In this document: piece by piece, positions 10,317 to 19,673 of the stretch | Layout of the letters: the number at the start of each line of letters is the position of its first letter | How positions within the stretch are numbered: position 1 is the first letter of the stretch | Assembly (NCBI GenBank): GCA_946480445.1 | Contig: CAMLJN010000006.1 | Coordinates: forward strand, 62,001-126,000 | Direction of reading: 5' to 3' | Length of the DNA stretch: 64,000 nucleotides | Origin: an uncultured Buttiauxella sp. | GTDB taxonomy: Bacteria > Pseudomonadota > Gammaproteobacteria > Enterobacterales > Enterobacteriaceae | Position numbers and translations under genes: made by a program | Notes under the pieces: model-generated | The model's database searches: none | What the model was told of the DNA's origin: nothing | The model's input: only the letters and a program-made list of their open reading frames with translations

Positions 10317-11819
10317 TTATTTGCTTTTCTTAATATGTTTAATCAAGCGCTTACGCTTACGCATCTGGTTTGGGGTCAGGGTATTACGTTTGTTGGCAAA
10401 CGGGTTATCCCCTTCCTTGAACTGGATACGAATTGGCGTCCCCATAACGTCCAGCGATTTGCGGAAGTAGTTCATCAGATAGCGCTTGTAGGAATCCGGC
10501 AGGTCTTTGACCTGATTGCCGTGGATCACCACGATCGGCGGGTTATAACCACCGGCGTGCGCATACTTCAGCTTCACGCGACGACCACGCACCAGCGGCG
10601 GCTGGTGGTCTTCTGAGGCCATGTTCATGATACGGGTCAGCAGCGCGGTGCTCACGCGACGCGTGGAGCTGTCATAAGCTTCGCGTACGGATTCAAAGAG
10701 GTTGCCTACGCCGCTGCCGTGCAGAGCGGAAATAAAGTGCACGCGGGCAAAGTCAATAAAGCCCAGACGGAAGTCCAGCGTCTCTTTTACCTGCTCCCTG
10801 ACTTCGTTGCTCAGGCCATCCCACTTGTTGACCACAATCACCAGTGAGCGCCCACTATTGAGGATAAAGCCCAGCAAAGAGAGATCCTGGTCAGAAATGC
10901 CTTCGCGGGCATCAATCACCAGCAGCACAACGTTGGCATCTTCAATCGCCTGGAGCGTCTTGATAACGGAGAATTTCTCTACCGTTTCGGTGATCTTACC
11001 GCGTTTACGCACCCCGGCGGTGTCGATAAGAATGTACTCACGCTCATCGCGTTCCATCGGGATATAGATACTGTCCCGGGTGGTACCCGGCATATCGTAA
11101 ACCACCACGCGGTCTTCACCCAGAATACGGTTGGTAAGCGTTGACTTACCCACGTTAGGACGCCCGACGATGGCCAGCTTGATCGGCAGATCCTGCGGAT
11201 TGAAGGCTTCCTCTTCTTCAGCCTCTTCTTCTTCGTCCTGCGAAACAATGCCGTTTTTAGCATTAAACGCCGCCCAGTAGGCAGCATCTTCGTCAATCTC
11301 TTCTTCCGCTTCACGAGGGTTTACCTCGTCAATAAACGGCATCAGTACATGTTCCAGCAGGCTGGTCACGCCGCGACCGTGAGAGGCCGCTATCGGGTGA
11401 ATTTCACCTAAGCCTAAGGAATAGAAATCAATTACCGCCTGGTCCGGGTCCATGCCGTCCGTTTTGTTGGCTACCAGAAACGTTGGTTTCTGGCGCGAGC
11501 GCAGGTGTTTGGCGATAGCTTCATCGGCAGGCATCAACCCGGCGCGCGCATCGACCATAAACAGCACGACGTCGGCTTCTTCAATCGCCAGCAGAGACTG
11601 TTCCGCCATACGCGTTTCCACGCCGTCTTCGGTGCCGTCGATACCGCCGGTATCAATCGCAATAAACTCGCGGCCTTCCACTTCAGCACGACCATACTTG
11701 CGGTCGCGAGTCAGCCCCGGGAAATCCGCGACCAGCGCATCACGGGTACGCGTCAAGCGGTTAAACAACGTGGATTTTCCGACATTAGGGCGCCCGACCA
11801 GCGCAACCACAGGTACCAT
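10317..11819 (-). CDS. der: Ribosome assembly GTPase Der (EngA)
   Basis: Der is an essential GTPase that acts in late maturation of the 50S ribosomal subunit. It carries two tandem G domains, each with GRPNVGKST (near residues 8 and about 218), DTGGI / DTAGV switch II motifs and NKTD / NKWD specificity motifs. A C-terminal KH-like domain ends [13 protein letters not shown]. The start at 11819 ([12 protein letters not shown]) matches the family. It has 500 residues, ten more than E. coli; the extra length lies in the acidic linker between G domains ([12 protein letters not shown]). It is downstream of bamB, separated by a hairpin. Confidence 0.97.
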   Translation of the reverse strand: MVPVVALVGRPNVGKSTLFNRLTRTRDALVADFPGLTRDRKYGRAEVEGREFIAIDTGGIDGTEDGVETRMAEQSLLAIEEADVVLFMVDARAGLMPADEAIAKHLRSRQKPTFLVANKTDGMDPDQAVIDFYSLGLGEIHPIAASHGRGVTSLLEHVLMPFIDEVNPREAEEEIDEDAAYWAAFNAKNGIVSQDEEEEAEEEEAFNPQDLPIKLAIVGRPNVGKSTLTNRILGEDRVVVYDMPGTTRDSIYIPMERDEREYILIDTAGVRKRGKITETVEKFSVIKTLQAIEDANVVLLVIDAREGISDQDLSLLGFILNSGRSLVIVVNKWDGLSNEVREQVKETLDFRLGFIDFARVHFISALHGSGVGNLFESVREAYDSSTRRVSTALLTRIMNMASEDHQPPLVRGRRVKLKYAHAGGYNPPIVVIHGNQVKDLPDSYKRYLMNYFRKSLDVMGTPIRIQFKEGDNPFANKRNTLTPNQMRKRKRLIKHIKKSK

Positions 11820-11876
11820 TATAAAAGCCTCATTACTCAAAATTCATCGTCAAACGACGCCAGAACGCGCCGCTCT

Positions 11877-11916
11877 CAAAAACAGGAAACGGCTCCCAGG
11901 CATCGGGAACCGTTTC
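11877..11916 (-). terminator. Hairpin terminator between bamB and der
   Basis: On the minus strand, GAAACGG and CCGTTTC pair and, with one mismatch, TCCC/GGGA extends the stem. CTGTTTTTG follows. It lies about 25 bases after the bamB stop and before der, so it may terminate only partially. Confidence 0.6.
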
Positions 11917-11941
11917 ACACTCACTGCTTGCTCAGTAAAGC

Positions 11942-13123
11942 CTAGCGTTTGATGGAGTACAGCGTTCCGTCTTTCGCCTGAATCAGCAGCTTATCACTGG
12001 CGACAACCGGCTCAGTCTGGAAGCCGGAGCTGTCCATTTTTTGCTGAGCAACAAAACGGCCATCGTCAGTGTTAATCCAGTGCATATAACCTTCGCTGTC
12101 GCCGACTACCAGGTAACCGTTGTACAGCACAGGGGACGTAAGATTACGGTGCAGCAGGTCGCTCTGTGTCCACAGGGTAACACCGCCGTCGGCGTTAAGC
12201 GCCACAACACGGTCATTCTGATCGACCAGGAAGATGCGGTTGGCGTCGACGATGAAATCGTGCACTGACCCCAGCTCACGCTTCCACATAATCTGGCCGG
12301 AGCGCAGATCCAGCGCGGTCAGGTTGCCGTTATAGGCAAGCGCATAAACCACACCGTTGACGATAACCGGCGTCGTATCCACGTCGCTCAGGCGATCGAT
12401 TTCTGTCGCGCCCGTTGCCTGGGAGATACGCTGCTGCCAGATCAGCTGACCTTCTTTCATCAGCACGGCGCTAACGCGGCCGTTATCGCCGCCAACAATA
12501 GCCGCACCAAAGGCCACCGCTGGGGCAGATTCACCGCGCAGAGACAGCGCAGGCATATCCAGGTTAACCGTCCACGCCACCGCACCGTCGGTTTCGTTCA
12601 TGGCCTGCAGCTGACCGTTGCTGGTGTGCACCAGCACTAAGCCGTCGCTGACAACCGGACGAGAGAGCACCTCGCCCGCCGCCTTGCTTTGCCATGCAAT
12701 ACTACCATCGGAAGTGTTCAGCGCGAAAACCTGCGCTTTTTCACTGCCGATATACACATGAGCGCCGTCTACAGTCAGGCCACCGGACAGTAAGGCCGGA
12801 CGGTTGCTGGAGAAGAAACCTGTTTTCTCGGAGAGATCGACAGACCAGACTTCTTTTCCGTCATCAGCGTTAACCGCTTTCACGGTTCCACGGCGATCGG
12901 CGGCATAGATGTTGCCGTCCTGCCAGGCCGGGTGGAGGTTGGAGTAAAAATCCCCAATCCCATTACCGACAGAAGTGCTCCACACTTTTTCTGGCTCAAA
13001 CTGGTTTTCAACCTTTGGCAAAGGTGACATTTTTACCACGTCTTCTTCGCCACTGAACAATGAGCAGCCGCTGAGCAGCGTCAGAGAAATCAGCCCTGGC
13101 ACAAGTAATTTACGCAATTGCAT
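11942..13123 (-). CDS. bamB: Outer-membrane assembly lipoprotein BamB
   Basis: BamB is a lipoprotein of the BAM complex that helps insert beta-barrel proteins. The signal peptide ends in the lipobox LTLLSGCSLF (acylated Cys about residue 20). The rest is an eight-bladed propeller with recurring PQQ-like blades such as KEVWSVDL, GSIAWQSK and GQIMWKRE. It has 393 residues against 392 in E. coli. It lies 10 bases after yfgM in the hisS-yfgM-bamB run. YfgM works at the Sec/periplasmic chaperone interface, so the pairing is functionally coherent. Confidence 0.97.
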   Translation of the reverse strand: MQLRKLLVPGLISLTLLSGCSLFSGEEDVVKMSPLPKVENQFEPEKVWSTSVGNGIGDFYSNLHPAWQDGNIYAADRRGTVKAVNADDGKEVWSVDLSEKTGFFSSNRPALLSGGLTVDGAHVYIGSEKAQVFALNTSDGSIAWQSKAAGEVLSRPVVSDGLVLVHTSNGQLQAMNETDGAVAWTVNLDMPALSLRGESAPAVAFGAAIVGGDNGRVSAVLMKEGQLIWQQRISQATGATEIDRLSDVDTTPVIVNGVVYALAYNGNLTALDLRSGQIMWKRELGSVHDFIVDANRIFLVDQNDRVVALNADGGVTLWTQSDLLHRNLTSPVLYNGYLVVGDSEGYMHWINTDDGRFVAQQKMDSSGFQTEPVVASDKLLIQAKDGTLYSIKR

Positions 13124-13133
13124 CGGGTCCCTC

Positions 13134-13754
13134 TTAGCTGGACAAATTATTGATTTTCATCTGCATCATTTCGCGCAGCGCTGGCGAAGCGTCGGTCTGC
13201 GTGCCTTTACTCCAGGCATCGCGCGCACCTTGCTTATCACCTTTGCTGAGCAGCGCTTCACCGCGTAGATCGGCCACTATCGCTACCCAACCTTCGCCTT
13301 TGATGCCGTCGAGGGTCTTCAGCGCTGTATCAGCCTTTTTTTGTTGAATCTGGATACGAGCCAGACGCGTATTAATCAGGGCCTGAAGATTGACGTCGCT
13401 GGTATTTCCGAGGCCAAGCTGCAGCTGGGCTGCCGCTTTTTCAAGATCGTTGTTATCAACGTACTTTTGCGCCAGCTCCAGTGAAGTCAGCGCACCGTAG
13501 GTGTTTTTGGTGTCTGCCGCAAACTTTGCCGCCGCGCTAAGCGTGGCCGGTTCATCGGCACGAACAGCGCTGGTGACGTTTTGATATTCCATGGAAGAAG
13601 CCATGGCGGAGTCAGCCTGATGACTGTTCCAGTAACGCCAGCCGACCAGCGCACCGATCCCCAGCACCACACCCACGACCAGCGCTTTGCCGTTTTCGGC
13701 AAAGAAGCGCTTTAACGCTTCCACCTGCTCGTTTTCGTTCTCGTAAACTTCCAC
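13134..13754 (-). CDS. yfgM: YfgM, SecYEG-associated periplasmic chaperone partner
   Basis: YfgM is an inner-membrane protein with a periplasmic TPR-like domain. In E. coli it associates with PpiD and the SecYEG translocon, and it influences RcsB stability. It has 206 residues, identical in length to E. coli. A short cytoplasmic N-terminus (MEVYENENEQVEALKRFF) precedes one membrane helix at about residues 24-43. The remainder is helical repeats with many Ala/Leu/Gln. It lies between hisS and bamB on the same strand. Confidence 0.95.
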   Translation of the reverse strand: MEVYENENEQVEALKRFFAENGKALVVGVVLGIGALVGWRYWNSHQADSAMASSMEYQNVTSAVRADEPATLSAAAKFAADTKNTYGALTSLELAQKYVDNNDLEKAAAQLQLGLGNTSDVNLQALINTRLARIQIQQKKADTALKTLDGIKGEGWVAIVADLRGEALLSKGDKQGARDAWSKGTQTDASPALREMMQMKINNLSS

Positions 13755-13789
13755 GCAGTCCTTCTCCTTAACGATTAATCTCCGGGGTA

Positions 13790-15064
13790 TTAGCCCAGTA
13801 GCGCCTGCAGATGTGAACCCGCGAGTTTAAGCTCTACGGTTTGCTGCTCACCTGTGCGCAGATCCTTCACGACAACCTGACCGTTGGCCACCTCGTCTTC
13901 GCCCAGAACCAATGCGACGCGGGCGCCCCACTTATCTGCACGTGCGAACTGTTTCTTAAAGTTGCCGCCGCCGTAGTTGGTCATTAACTTCAGTCCCGGA
14001 ACCTCATCGCGCAGCTGCTCGGCTAACAGCATCGCTGCCGCCTGAGTGCCCAGGCCCTGGGATACCAGGTAAATATCGACAACAGATTCCGCTTTAAATT
14101 CAGGATTAATTGCCTGAACCAGTAAAACAAGACGCTCGAGTCCCATGGCGAAGCCAACTGCCGGAGCCGCACGGCCACCAAGCTGCTCGACCAGGCCATC
14201 GTAGCGGCCGCCCGCGCACACTGTCCCCTGGGAGCCCAGGCTTGTGGTCACCCACTCAAACACGGTACGGTTATAGTAATCGAGACCACGCACCAGACGC
14301 TGGTTCACGGTGTAGGCAATGCCTGCGGCATCGAGGAACTGACACAGGCCAGCAAAGTGTTCGCGGGACGCTTCGTCCAGATAATCGCCTAACGCTGGCG
14401 CATCGTCCAGCAGAGCCTGCACATCCGGGTTTTTGGAGTCCAGCACGCGCAGCGGATTGCTGTACATACGACGCTGGCTGTCTTCATCCAGCTTGTCTTT
14501 AAACTGTTCCAGGTACGCCACCAGCGCTTCACGGTATTTTGCGCGCGCTTCTGGTGAGCCAATGGAGTTCAGCTCCAGGCTAACATGTTTGTCGATGCCC
14601 AGCGCTCGCCACCAGCGGGCGGTGAGCATGATCAGCTCAGCATCAATATCCGGCCCTTGCAGACCAAAGACTTCCGCCCCCAGCTGATTAAACTGGCGAT
14701 AGCGTCCTTTCTGCGGACGCTCGTGGCGGAACATCGGCCCGATGTACCACAAGCGCTGTTCCTGATTGTACAGAAGACCATGTTCGATACCGGCACGCAC
14801 GCAGCCCGCGGTGCCTTCAGGACGTAACGTCAGACTATCGCCGTTGCGGTCCTCAAAGGTATACATCTCTTTTTCAACCACGTCGGTCACTTCACCGATA
14901 GCGCGTTTGAATAACGGGGTCTGCTCTACAATCGGCAAACGGATTTCGCTGTAACCGTAGCTTGCGAGCACCTGTTTCAGAATGCCTTCAATGCGCTGCC
15001 AGATGGCGGTGTCGCCCGGCAGGTAATCGTTCATGCCGCGGATGGCTTGAATGTTTTTTGCCAC
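13790..15064 (-). CDS. hisS: Histidyl-tRNA synthetase
   Basis: A class II synthetase that charges tRNA-His. It has 424 residues, as in E. coli. The start [16 protein letters not shown] and the motif 2 region ([15 protein letters not shown]) are clear. The histidine-specific motifs [15 protein letters not shown] and AGGRYDGL are present, and the C-terminal anticodon-binding domain begins near residue 330. It is preceded by a terminator-like hairpin at 15088-15142, so it is probably expressed largely from its own promoter. Confidence 0.98.
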   Translation of the reverse strand: MAKNIQAIRGMNDYLPGDTAIWQRIEGILKQVLASYGYSEIRLPIVEQTPLFKRAIGEVTDVVEKEMYTFEDRNGDSLTLRPEGTAGCVRAGIEHGLLYNQEQRLWYIGPMFRHERPQKGRYRQFNQLGAEVFGLQGPDIDAELIMLTARWWRALGIDKHVSLELNSIGSPEARAKYREALVAYLEQFKDKLDEDSQRRMYSNPLRVLDSKNPDVQALLDDAPALGDYLDEASREHFAGLCQFLDAAGIAYTVNQRLVRGLDYYNRTVFEWVTTSLGSQGTVCAGGRYDGLVEQLGGRAAPAVGFAMGLERLVLLVQAINPEFKAESVVDIYLVSQGLGTQAAAMLLAEQLRDEVPGLKLMTNYGGGNFKKQFARADKWGARVALVLGEDEVANGQVVVKDLRTGEQQTVELKLAGSHLQALLG

Positions 15065-15087
15065 GTTTGTTCTCTGTCGTTATATAC

Positions 15088-15142
15088 AAAAAATGAACCC
15101 GAAATCAGGCTCTTCGCTGCTGCCAAAAGCCTGGCGGGTTCA
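15088..15142 (-). terminator. Terminator/attenuator hairpin between ispG and hisS
   Basis: On the minus strand TGAACCCG pairs with CGGGTTCA, and the nested AGGCT/AGCCT pair as well. A run of six T follows directly. The hairpin closes 24 bases before hisS, so it separates ispG transcription from hisS or attenuates it. Confidence 0.72.
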
Positions 15143-15181
15143 ATCATACACTCAGAAGGCTTACGCTTCCCATGTTTCGCA

Positions 15182-16303
15182 CTATTTTTCCAGCTGCTGG
15201 ATGCTAATACGCTGCTTCTCATCGAGCATACTGGCCTTGGCCCGAATCCGCGCCTCCAGCTGAGCAATCATGTCATGGTTATCCATGCGCTCTTTCTGGC
15301 GTACGCCGTCTTCGTAGAAACCACTCTTCTTGTTACCGCCGGTTACGCCCAGCGTGGAAACCAGTGCCTCACCCGGCCCATTCACCACGCAGCCAATAAT
15401 GGAAACATCCATCGGCGTGATGATGTCTTCAAGACGCTGCTCCAGCGCGTTCACGGTACCGATAACGTCAAACTCCTGGCGGGAGCACGTTGGGCAGGCG
15501 ATAAAGTTGATCCCACGGGAACGAATACGCAGTGATTTCAGAATATCGAAGCCAACTTTGATCTCTTCAACAGGATCCGCCGCCAGCGAAACACGTAGCG
15601 TATCGCCGATGCCTTCTGAAAGCAGGAGGCCCAGACCGATAGCCGATTTCACGGAACCGCTGCGGAAACCGCCGGCTTCGGTGATGCCAAGATGCAAAGG
15701 CTGATCGATCTGTTTTGCCAGCAGACGATAAGACTCCACCGCGAGGAAGACGTCGGAGGCTTTTACGCTAACCTTGAATTGATCGAAGTTGAGGCGATCC
15801 AGATGATCGACATGACGCATGGCAGACTCAAGCAGCGCCTGCGGCGTTGGTTCACCGTATTTTTCCTGAAGATCTTTTTCCAGGGAACCGGCGTTCACGC
15901 CGATACGGATCGGGATATTTTTATCCCGCGCGCAGTCAACAACCTGACGAATACGCTCTTCGCTCCCGATATTGCCCGGGTTGATACGCAGGCAGTCAAC
16001 GCCGTATTCAGCAACTTTCAGCGCGATGCGATAATCGAAATGGATATCCGCAACCAGCGGGACATTGACCTGCTGTTTGATCAGTTTGAAAGCTTCAGCC
16101 GCGTCCATCGTAGGCACAGACACACGAACGATATCGGCCCCCACTCTCTCCAGCGCTTTAATCTGATTGACCGTGGCTTCAACATCCGTGGTACGGGTGT
16201 TCGTCATGGACTGGACGGCGATAGGGGCACCATCGCCGACAGGCACATTCCCGACATAAATGCGCTTAGATTTTCTACGCTGAATCGGGGTTTCGTTATG
16301 CAT
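15182..16303 (-). CDS. ispG: 4-hydroxy-3-methylbut-2-en-1-yl diphosphate synthase
   Basis: IspG reductively opens MEcPP to HMBPP, the penultimate step of the MEP isoprenoid pathway. It has an N-terminal TIM barrel ([35 protein letters not shown]). The C-terminal [4Fe-4S] domain has CPTC (about 270-273), Cys and Glu in [12 protein letters not shown]. The start at 16303 ([12 protein letters not shown]) gives 373 residues, close to 372 in E. coli; a frame extension of five residues upstream is not used by the family. It follows rodZ after 37 bases. Confidence 0.97.
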   Translation of the reverse strand: MHNETPIQRRKSKRIYVGNVPVGDGAPIAVQSMTNTRTTDVEATVNQIKALERVGADIVRVSVPTMDAAEAFKLIKQQVNVPLVADIHFDYRIALKVAEYGVDCLRINPGNIGSEERIRQVVDCARDKNIPIRIGVNAGSLEKDLQEKYGEPTPQALLESAMRHVDHLDRLNFDQFKVSVKASDVFLAVESYRLLAKQIDQPLHLGITEAGGFRSGSVKSAIGLGLLLSEGIGDTLRVSLAADPVEEIKVGFDILKSLRIRSRGINFIACPTCSRQEFDVIGTVNALEQRLEDIITPMDVSIIGCVVNGPGEALVSTLGVTGGNKKSGFYEDGVRQKERMDNHDMIAQLEARIRAKASMLDEKQRISIQQLEK

Positions 16304-16340
16304 TACAAGTCTCCACAATTACACGTCTTGCCCGGGGCGA

Positions 16341-17333
16341 TTATTCCGCACTCACGGTCAGACGGGCAACCTGGTTAGTTCTGATAAAGCGACTCAGATC
16401 GACAGGCTTGCCCTGGAACTGAATCTGTACTGCTGCCGGAGCGCCGATTTTAAGCTTATACGGCGCCTGACCCGCTAAATTCAAATTACCGTCTTTACGC
16501 TGCATGCCGCTGAAGAGTTTTTTGCCAGTGGCATCCGTCACTTCCAGCCAGCAGTCGGCGGTAAAATTCATGACCAGCGCGTTTGCATCCGCCGCGGGTT
16601 GAGCCACACCAGCCTGATCGGTTGGCAATGGCGCTGCGGTATTTGACGCGGTCTGCGCGTTATCGACCGGAGCCTGAGAAGGCGACACAACGGCGGAATT
16701 ATCCGCAGGCACGTTTGGTGCAACGGCGGCATTTTGCGCCGTGTTGTTAACCGGAGCGGGTTGAGGTTCTGTGGTTGACGTCGGCTCAGGCTGCGTCGTC
16801 GCGACTGGTGCGGCAGAAGAAGCCTCTTCACCAGTATTCAAAGGCACCGACTGCGCAGTGTTGCCCGCAGAAAGCTCCGCAGAAGACTGGTCTGCCATAG
16901 TGGAGATCTCTTCCTGCTGCGCCTTGTGGTTTTGCCACCACCATGCGCCCGTCAGGCCGACCACAACGAACAGAATCAGCCAGGTGAAACTCATCAGCCA
17001 GCCGTCCCGTTTTTTACGACGCTTGCCCAATGAAAAACTCTGCATCGGTGCCACTTTTGCTGCCCTGACCGGCGCCTGCTTCTCCATCATAGGCAGCAGC
17101 TCTTCTTCAGGAATATGCACCAGACGGGCATACGAGCGGATATAGCCGCGCAGGAAAGTCGACGCCAGTTCAGCAGGAGCCTTGTCGTCTTCAATATCCC
17201 GAACGGTAGAAACCTTCAGACATAACCGTTCTGCCACGGCTTGTTGGCTGAGACCGAGTTGCTCACGAGCGTTGCGTAAACGAACGCCGGTGGTTTGTGC
17301 TGCATTTGTTTCTTGAGTGGCTTCAGTATTCAT
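16341..17333 (-). CDS. rodZ: Cell-shape protein RodZ
   Basis: RodZ links the MreB cytoskeleton to the elongasome. An N-terminal Cro/CI-type helix-turn-helix (about residues 17-75, [19 protein letters not shown]) binds MreB. A basic stretch KRRKKRD precedes one membrane helix (about 112-133). A long Ala/Pro/Thr/Gln-rich periplasmic linker (about 145-250) leads to a C-terminal beta domain (DUF4115, [19 protein letters not shown]). It has 330 residues against 337 in E. coli, with the difference in the linker. Confidence 0.96.
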   Translation of the reverse strand: MNTEATQETNAAQTTGVRLRNAREQLGLSQQAVAERLCLKVSTVRDIEDDKAPAELASTFLRGYIRSYARLVHIPEEELLPMMEKQAPVRAAKVAPMQSFSLGKRRKKRDGWLMSFTWLILFVVVGLTGAWWWQNHKAQQEEISTMADQSSAELSAGNTAQSVPLNTGEEASSAAPVATTQPEPTSTTEPQPAPVNNTAQNAAVAPNVPADNSAVVSPSQAPVDNAQTASNTAAPLPTDQAGVAQPAADANALVMNFTADCWLEVTDATGKKLFSGMQRKDGNLNLAGQAPYKLKIGAPAAVQIQFQGKPVDLSRFIRTNQVARLTVSAE

Positions 17334-17734
17334 TAGCTACAACTGCTGGGACTGTTCAATTGAGGAATTAGGTACGAGCCTTGTATCGCAACATTCCGCT
17401 ACGCCACGCTCACCCGTACCGCGAAACTAATCTGACACCTGAAGGATAAACCTTCTGCAACTGTACCCGGCTTAGATGACCTGATTCAGGCAAATGCGCC
17501 CTGATTCATGGCTACGTTTCCAGCCGGTTTAGTTAACCATAGACTGCATTTACACATGCCGTCGGCTAAAGTGTTGTTGTACGGCTACATACTGCCTTAA
17601 AGCGCGAAGAAACGCACCGTAATTATTGACCGGACCCCGTATCAATGTACCAAATTTACAGTTAGTTATGTTTCGCCACTATTTTGCCCGCAGCAGAGTA
17701 GATTCCACTGTGCTGCGCCGCACAACACGACTTA
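17334..17734. other. rlmN-rodZ intergenic region (401 bases)
   Basis: No convincing gene is visible. The gap lies upstream of rodZ on its strand and should hold the rodZ-ispG promoter. I see a direct repeat of CCTGATTCA at 17480-17488 and 17500-17508. No strong hairpin with a T-run is present. Confidence 0.5.
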
Positions 17735-18901
17735 TCAAACCGCCTTCACCGCGATAGGTTCACCCTGCATACGCTTGCGCATAGTACGCTTGGTGCGGTC
17801 GATAACTTCACCCGCTAACTGACCACAGGCCGCATCAATATCGTCCCCACGCGTTTTACGCACGATGGTGGTGAAACCATAGCTCATCAGGACCTTAGAG
17901 AAACGGTCGATACGGCTATTGGAGCTGCGTCCATACGGTGCCCCCGGGAACGGGTTCCATGGGATCAGGTTAATTTTACACGGCGTATCTTTCAGGCACT
18001 CCGCCAGCTGATGGGCATGTTCGGTGCCATCGTTAACGTGATCCAGCAGGACGTACTCGACGGTTACACGCCCCTGATTCGCGTTGGACTTCTCCAGATA
18101 ACGGCGAACAGCGGCCAGGAAGGTTTCGATATTGTACTTCTTGTTGATCGGCATGATTTCGTCGCGAATATCATCCGTTGGTGCATGCAAAGAGATAGCC
18201 AGCGCGACATCAATCATATCACCCAGCTTATCCAGTGCCGGCACCACGCCGGACGTCGACAGCGTGACGCGGCGCTTGGACAGCCCGAAGCCAAAATCAT
18301 CGAGCATGATTTCCATGGCTGGCACTACGTTATTGAGATTCAGCAAGGGTTCACCCATGCCCATCATCACCACATTAGTGATAGGACGCACGCCGGTTTT
18401 CTTCTGCGCGCCGATGATTTTCGCTGCACGCCAGACCTGGCCGATAATTTCGGACACGCGCAGGTTACGGTTAAAGCCCTGCTGTGCCGTGGAGCAGAAC
18501 TTACATTCCAGCGCACAACCAACCTGGGAGGAAACGCACAGCGTGGCACGGTCTTCTTCCGGGATATAGACGGTTTCAACAAGCTGATCGGCAATCCTGA
18601 TGGCCCATTTAATGGTGCCGTCCGCAGAACGTTGCTCTTCTGCAACCTCCGGCGCGCGGATTTCCGCGACTTCTTTGAGCTTGTTACGCAGTACCTTGTT
18701 GATGTCCGTCATCTCGTCGAAGTCATCACTGCAATAGTGATACATCCATTTCATCACCTGATCGGCACGGAACGGTTTTTCGCCCATTTCAGCGAAGAAC
18801 TCGCGCAGTTGCTGACGGTTGAGATCCAACAGGTTAATTTTTTCAGATTTAGCAGAAACGACAGCAGCTGGCGTCTCGGAGGTGACAATTTGCTCAGACA
18901 T
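17735..18901 (-). CDS. rlmN: Dual-specificity 23S rRNA/tRNA m2A methyltransferase RlmN
   Basis: A radical-SAM enzyme that methylates C2 of A2503 in 23S rRNA and A37 in some tRNAs. The CxxxCxxC cluster appears in [15 protein letters not shown]. The SAM-binding region includes [11 protein letters not shown]. The catalytic C-terminal cysteine is in [12 protein letters not shown]. It has 388 residues against 384 in E. coli, the extra residues being at the N-terminus. It is co-directional with ndk upstream, but a strong terminator at 18948-18987 separates them. Confidence 0.97.
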   Translation of the reverse strand: MSEQIVTSETPAAVVSAKSEKINLLDLNRQQLREFFAEMGEKPFRADQVMKWMYHYCSDDFDEMTDINKVLRNKLKEVAEIRAPEVAEEQRSADGTIKWAIRIADQLVETVYIPEEDRATLCVSSQVGCALECKFCSTAQQGFNRNLRVSEIIGQVWRAAKIIGAQKKTGVRPITNVVMMGMGEPLLNLNNVVPAMEIMLDDFGFGLSKRRVTLSTSGVVPALDKLGDMIDVALAISLHAPTDDIRDEIMPINKKYNIETFLAAVRRYLEKSNANQGRVTVEYVLLDHVNDGTEHAHQLAECLKDTPCKINLIPWNPFPGAPYGRSSNSRIDRFSKVLMSYGFTTIVRKTRGDDIDAACGQLAGEVIDRTKRTMRKRMQGEPIAVKAV

Positions 18902-18947
18902 AATTTTTTCCGGCCTCGTTGTTACACGTTACGGCCCCAGGTGGGTT

Positions 18948-18987
18948 AAAAAGATGCGCCCCGGAGAGTTGGCTCATCCGGGGCGCA
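18948..18987 (-). terminator. Terminator after ndk
   Basis: A perfect 11-base stem, TGCGCCCCGGA / TCCGGGGCGCA. On the minus strand it is followed by TCTTTTTAA. It lies 90 bases after the ndk stop. Confidence 0.85.
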
Positions 18988-19076
18988 GTATTGTACAAAT
19001 TCTATGGCATGGATGCCATGACTGAAAGCGGCATGACTTAAATAAACTGTAAATGTCGCTTAACAGTTAACCCGCA

Positions 19077-19508
19077 TTAGCGAGTGCGCGGGCACACTTC
19101 GCCTTCTGCGAAGAAGTAAGCGATTTCGCGAGCGGCGGATTCAACAGAATCGGAACCGTGGGTGCCGTTCTCGGTGAAGCTGTCAGCGTAATCTGCACGC
19201 AGAGTCCCTGCCAGGGCGTTAGCCGGGTTAGTGGCGCCCAGGATGTCACGGTGACGCTGCACGGCGTTTTCACCTTCAAGTACGGTGACCATAATCGGGC
19301 CGGAGGTCATGAAGGCGACCAGGCCGTCGAAGAAAGGTTTGCCTGCGTGCTCAGCATAGAAGCCCTGCGCCTGCTCTGAACTCAGGTGCAGCATTTTTGC
19401 GCCAACAATTTTAAACCCTGCTGATTCAAAACGAGCATAAATGTTACCAATAACGTTTTTTGCCACCGCGTTTGGTTTGATGATGGAAAAAGTACGTTCA
19501 ATAGCCAT
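19077..19508 (-). CDS. ndk: Nucleoside-diphosphate kinase
   Basis: Ndk equilibrates nucleoside di- and triphosphates by a phospho-histidine ping-pong mechanism. It has 143 residues, as in E. coli. The start is [15 protein letters not shown] and the catalytic histidine is in [12 protein letters not shown] (about His117). It ends [10 protein letters not shown]. It appears monocistronic, with a terminator downstream and a near-consensus -10 upstream. Confidence 0.98.
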   Translation of the reverse strand: MAIERTFSIIKPNAVAKNVIGNIYARFESAGFKIVGAKMLHLSSEQAQGFYAEHAGKPFFDGLVAFMTSGPIMVTVLEGENAVQRHRDILGATNPANALAGTLRADYADSFTENGTHGSDSVESAAREIAYFFAEGEVCPRTR

Positions 19509-19563
19509 GATTACCTCAGTGTTTGTTCTGTTTGCCCGGTCGCCCGGTTATGAATTGGCGCAG

Positions 19564-19569
19564 ATTATA
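19564..19569 (-). promoter_or_regulatory. Candidate ndk -10 element
   Basis: TATAAT on the minus strand, 56 bases upstream of the ndk start. No good -35 hexamer is seen at 16-18 bases, so the assignment rests on the -10 alone. Confidence 0.4.
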
Positions 19570-19673
19570 ATGAGCAAGTCTCTCGTTGCCTATGGACGAA
19601 GATAACATTTTTTTAAAATAAGATGATTTTCAGCAACACAGGCTATTTGAGGACACAAATTAACCGCTTTGCC

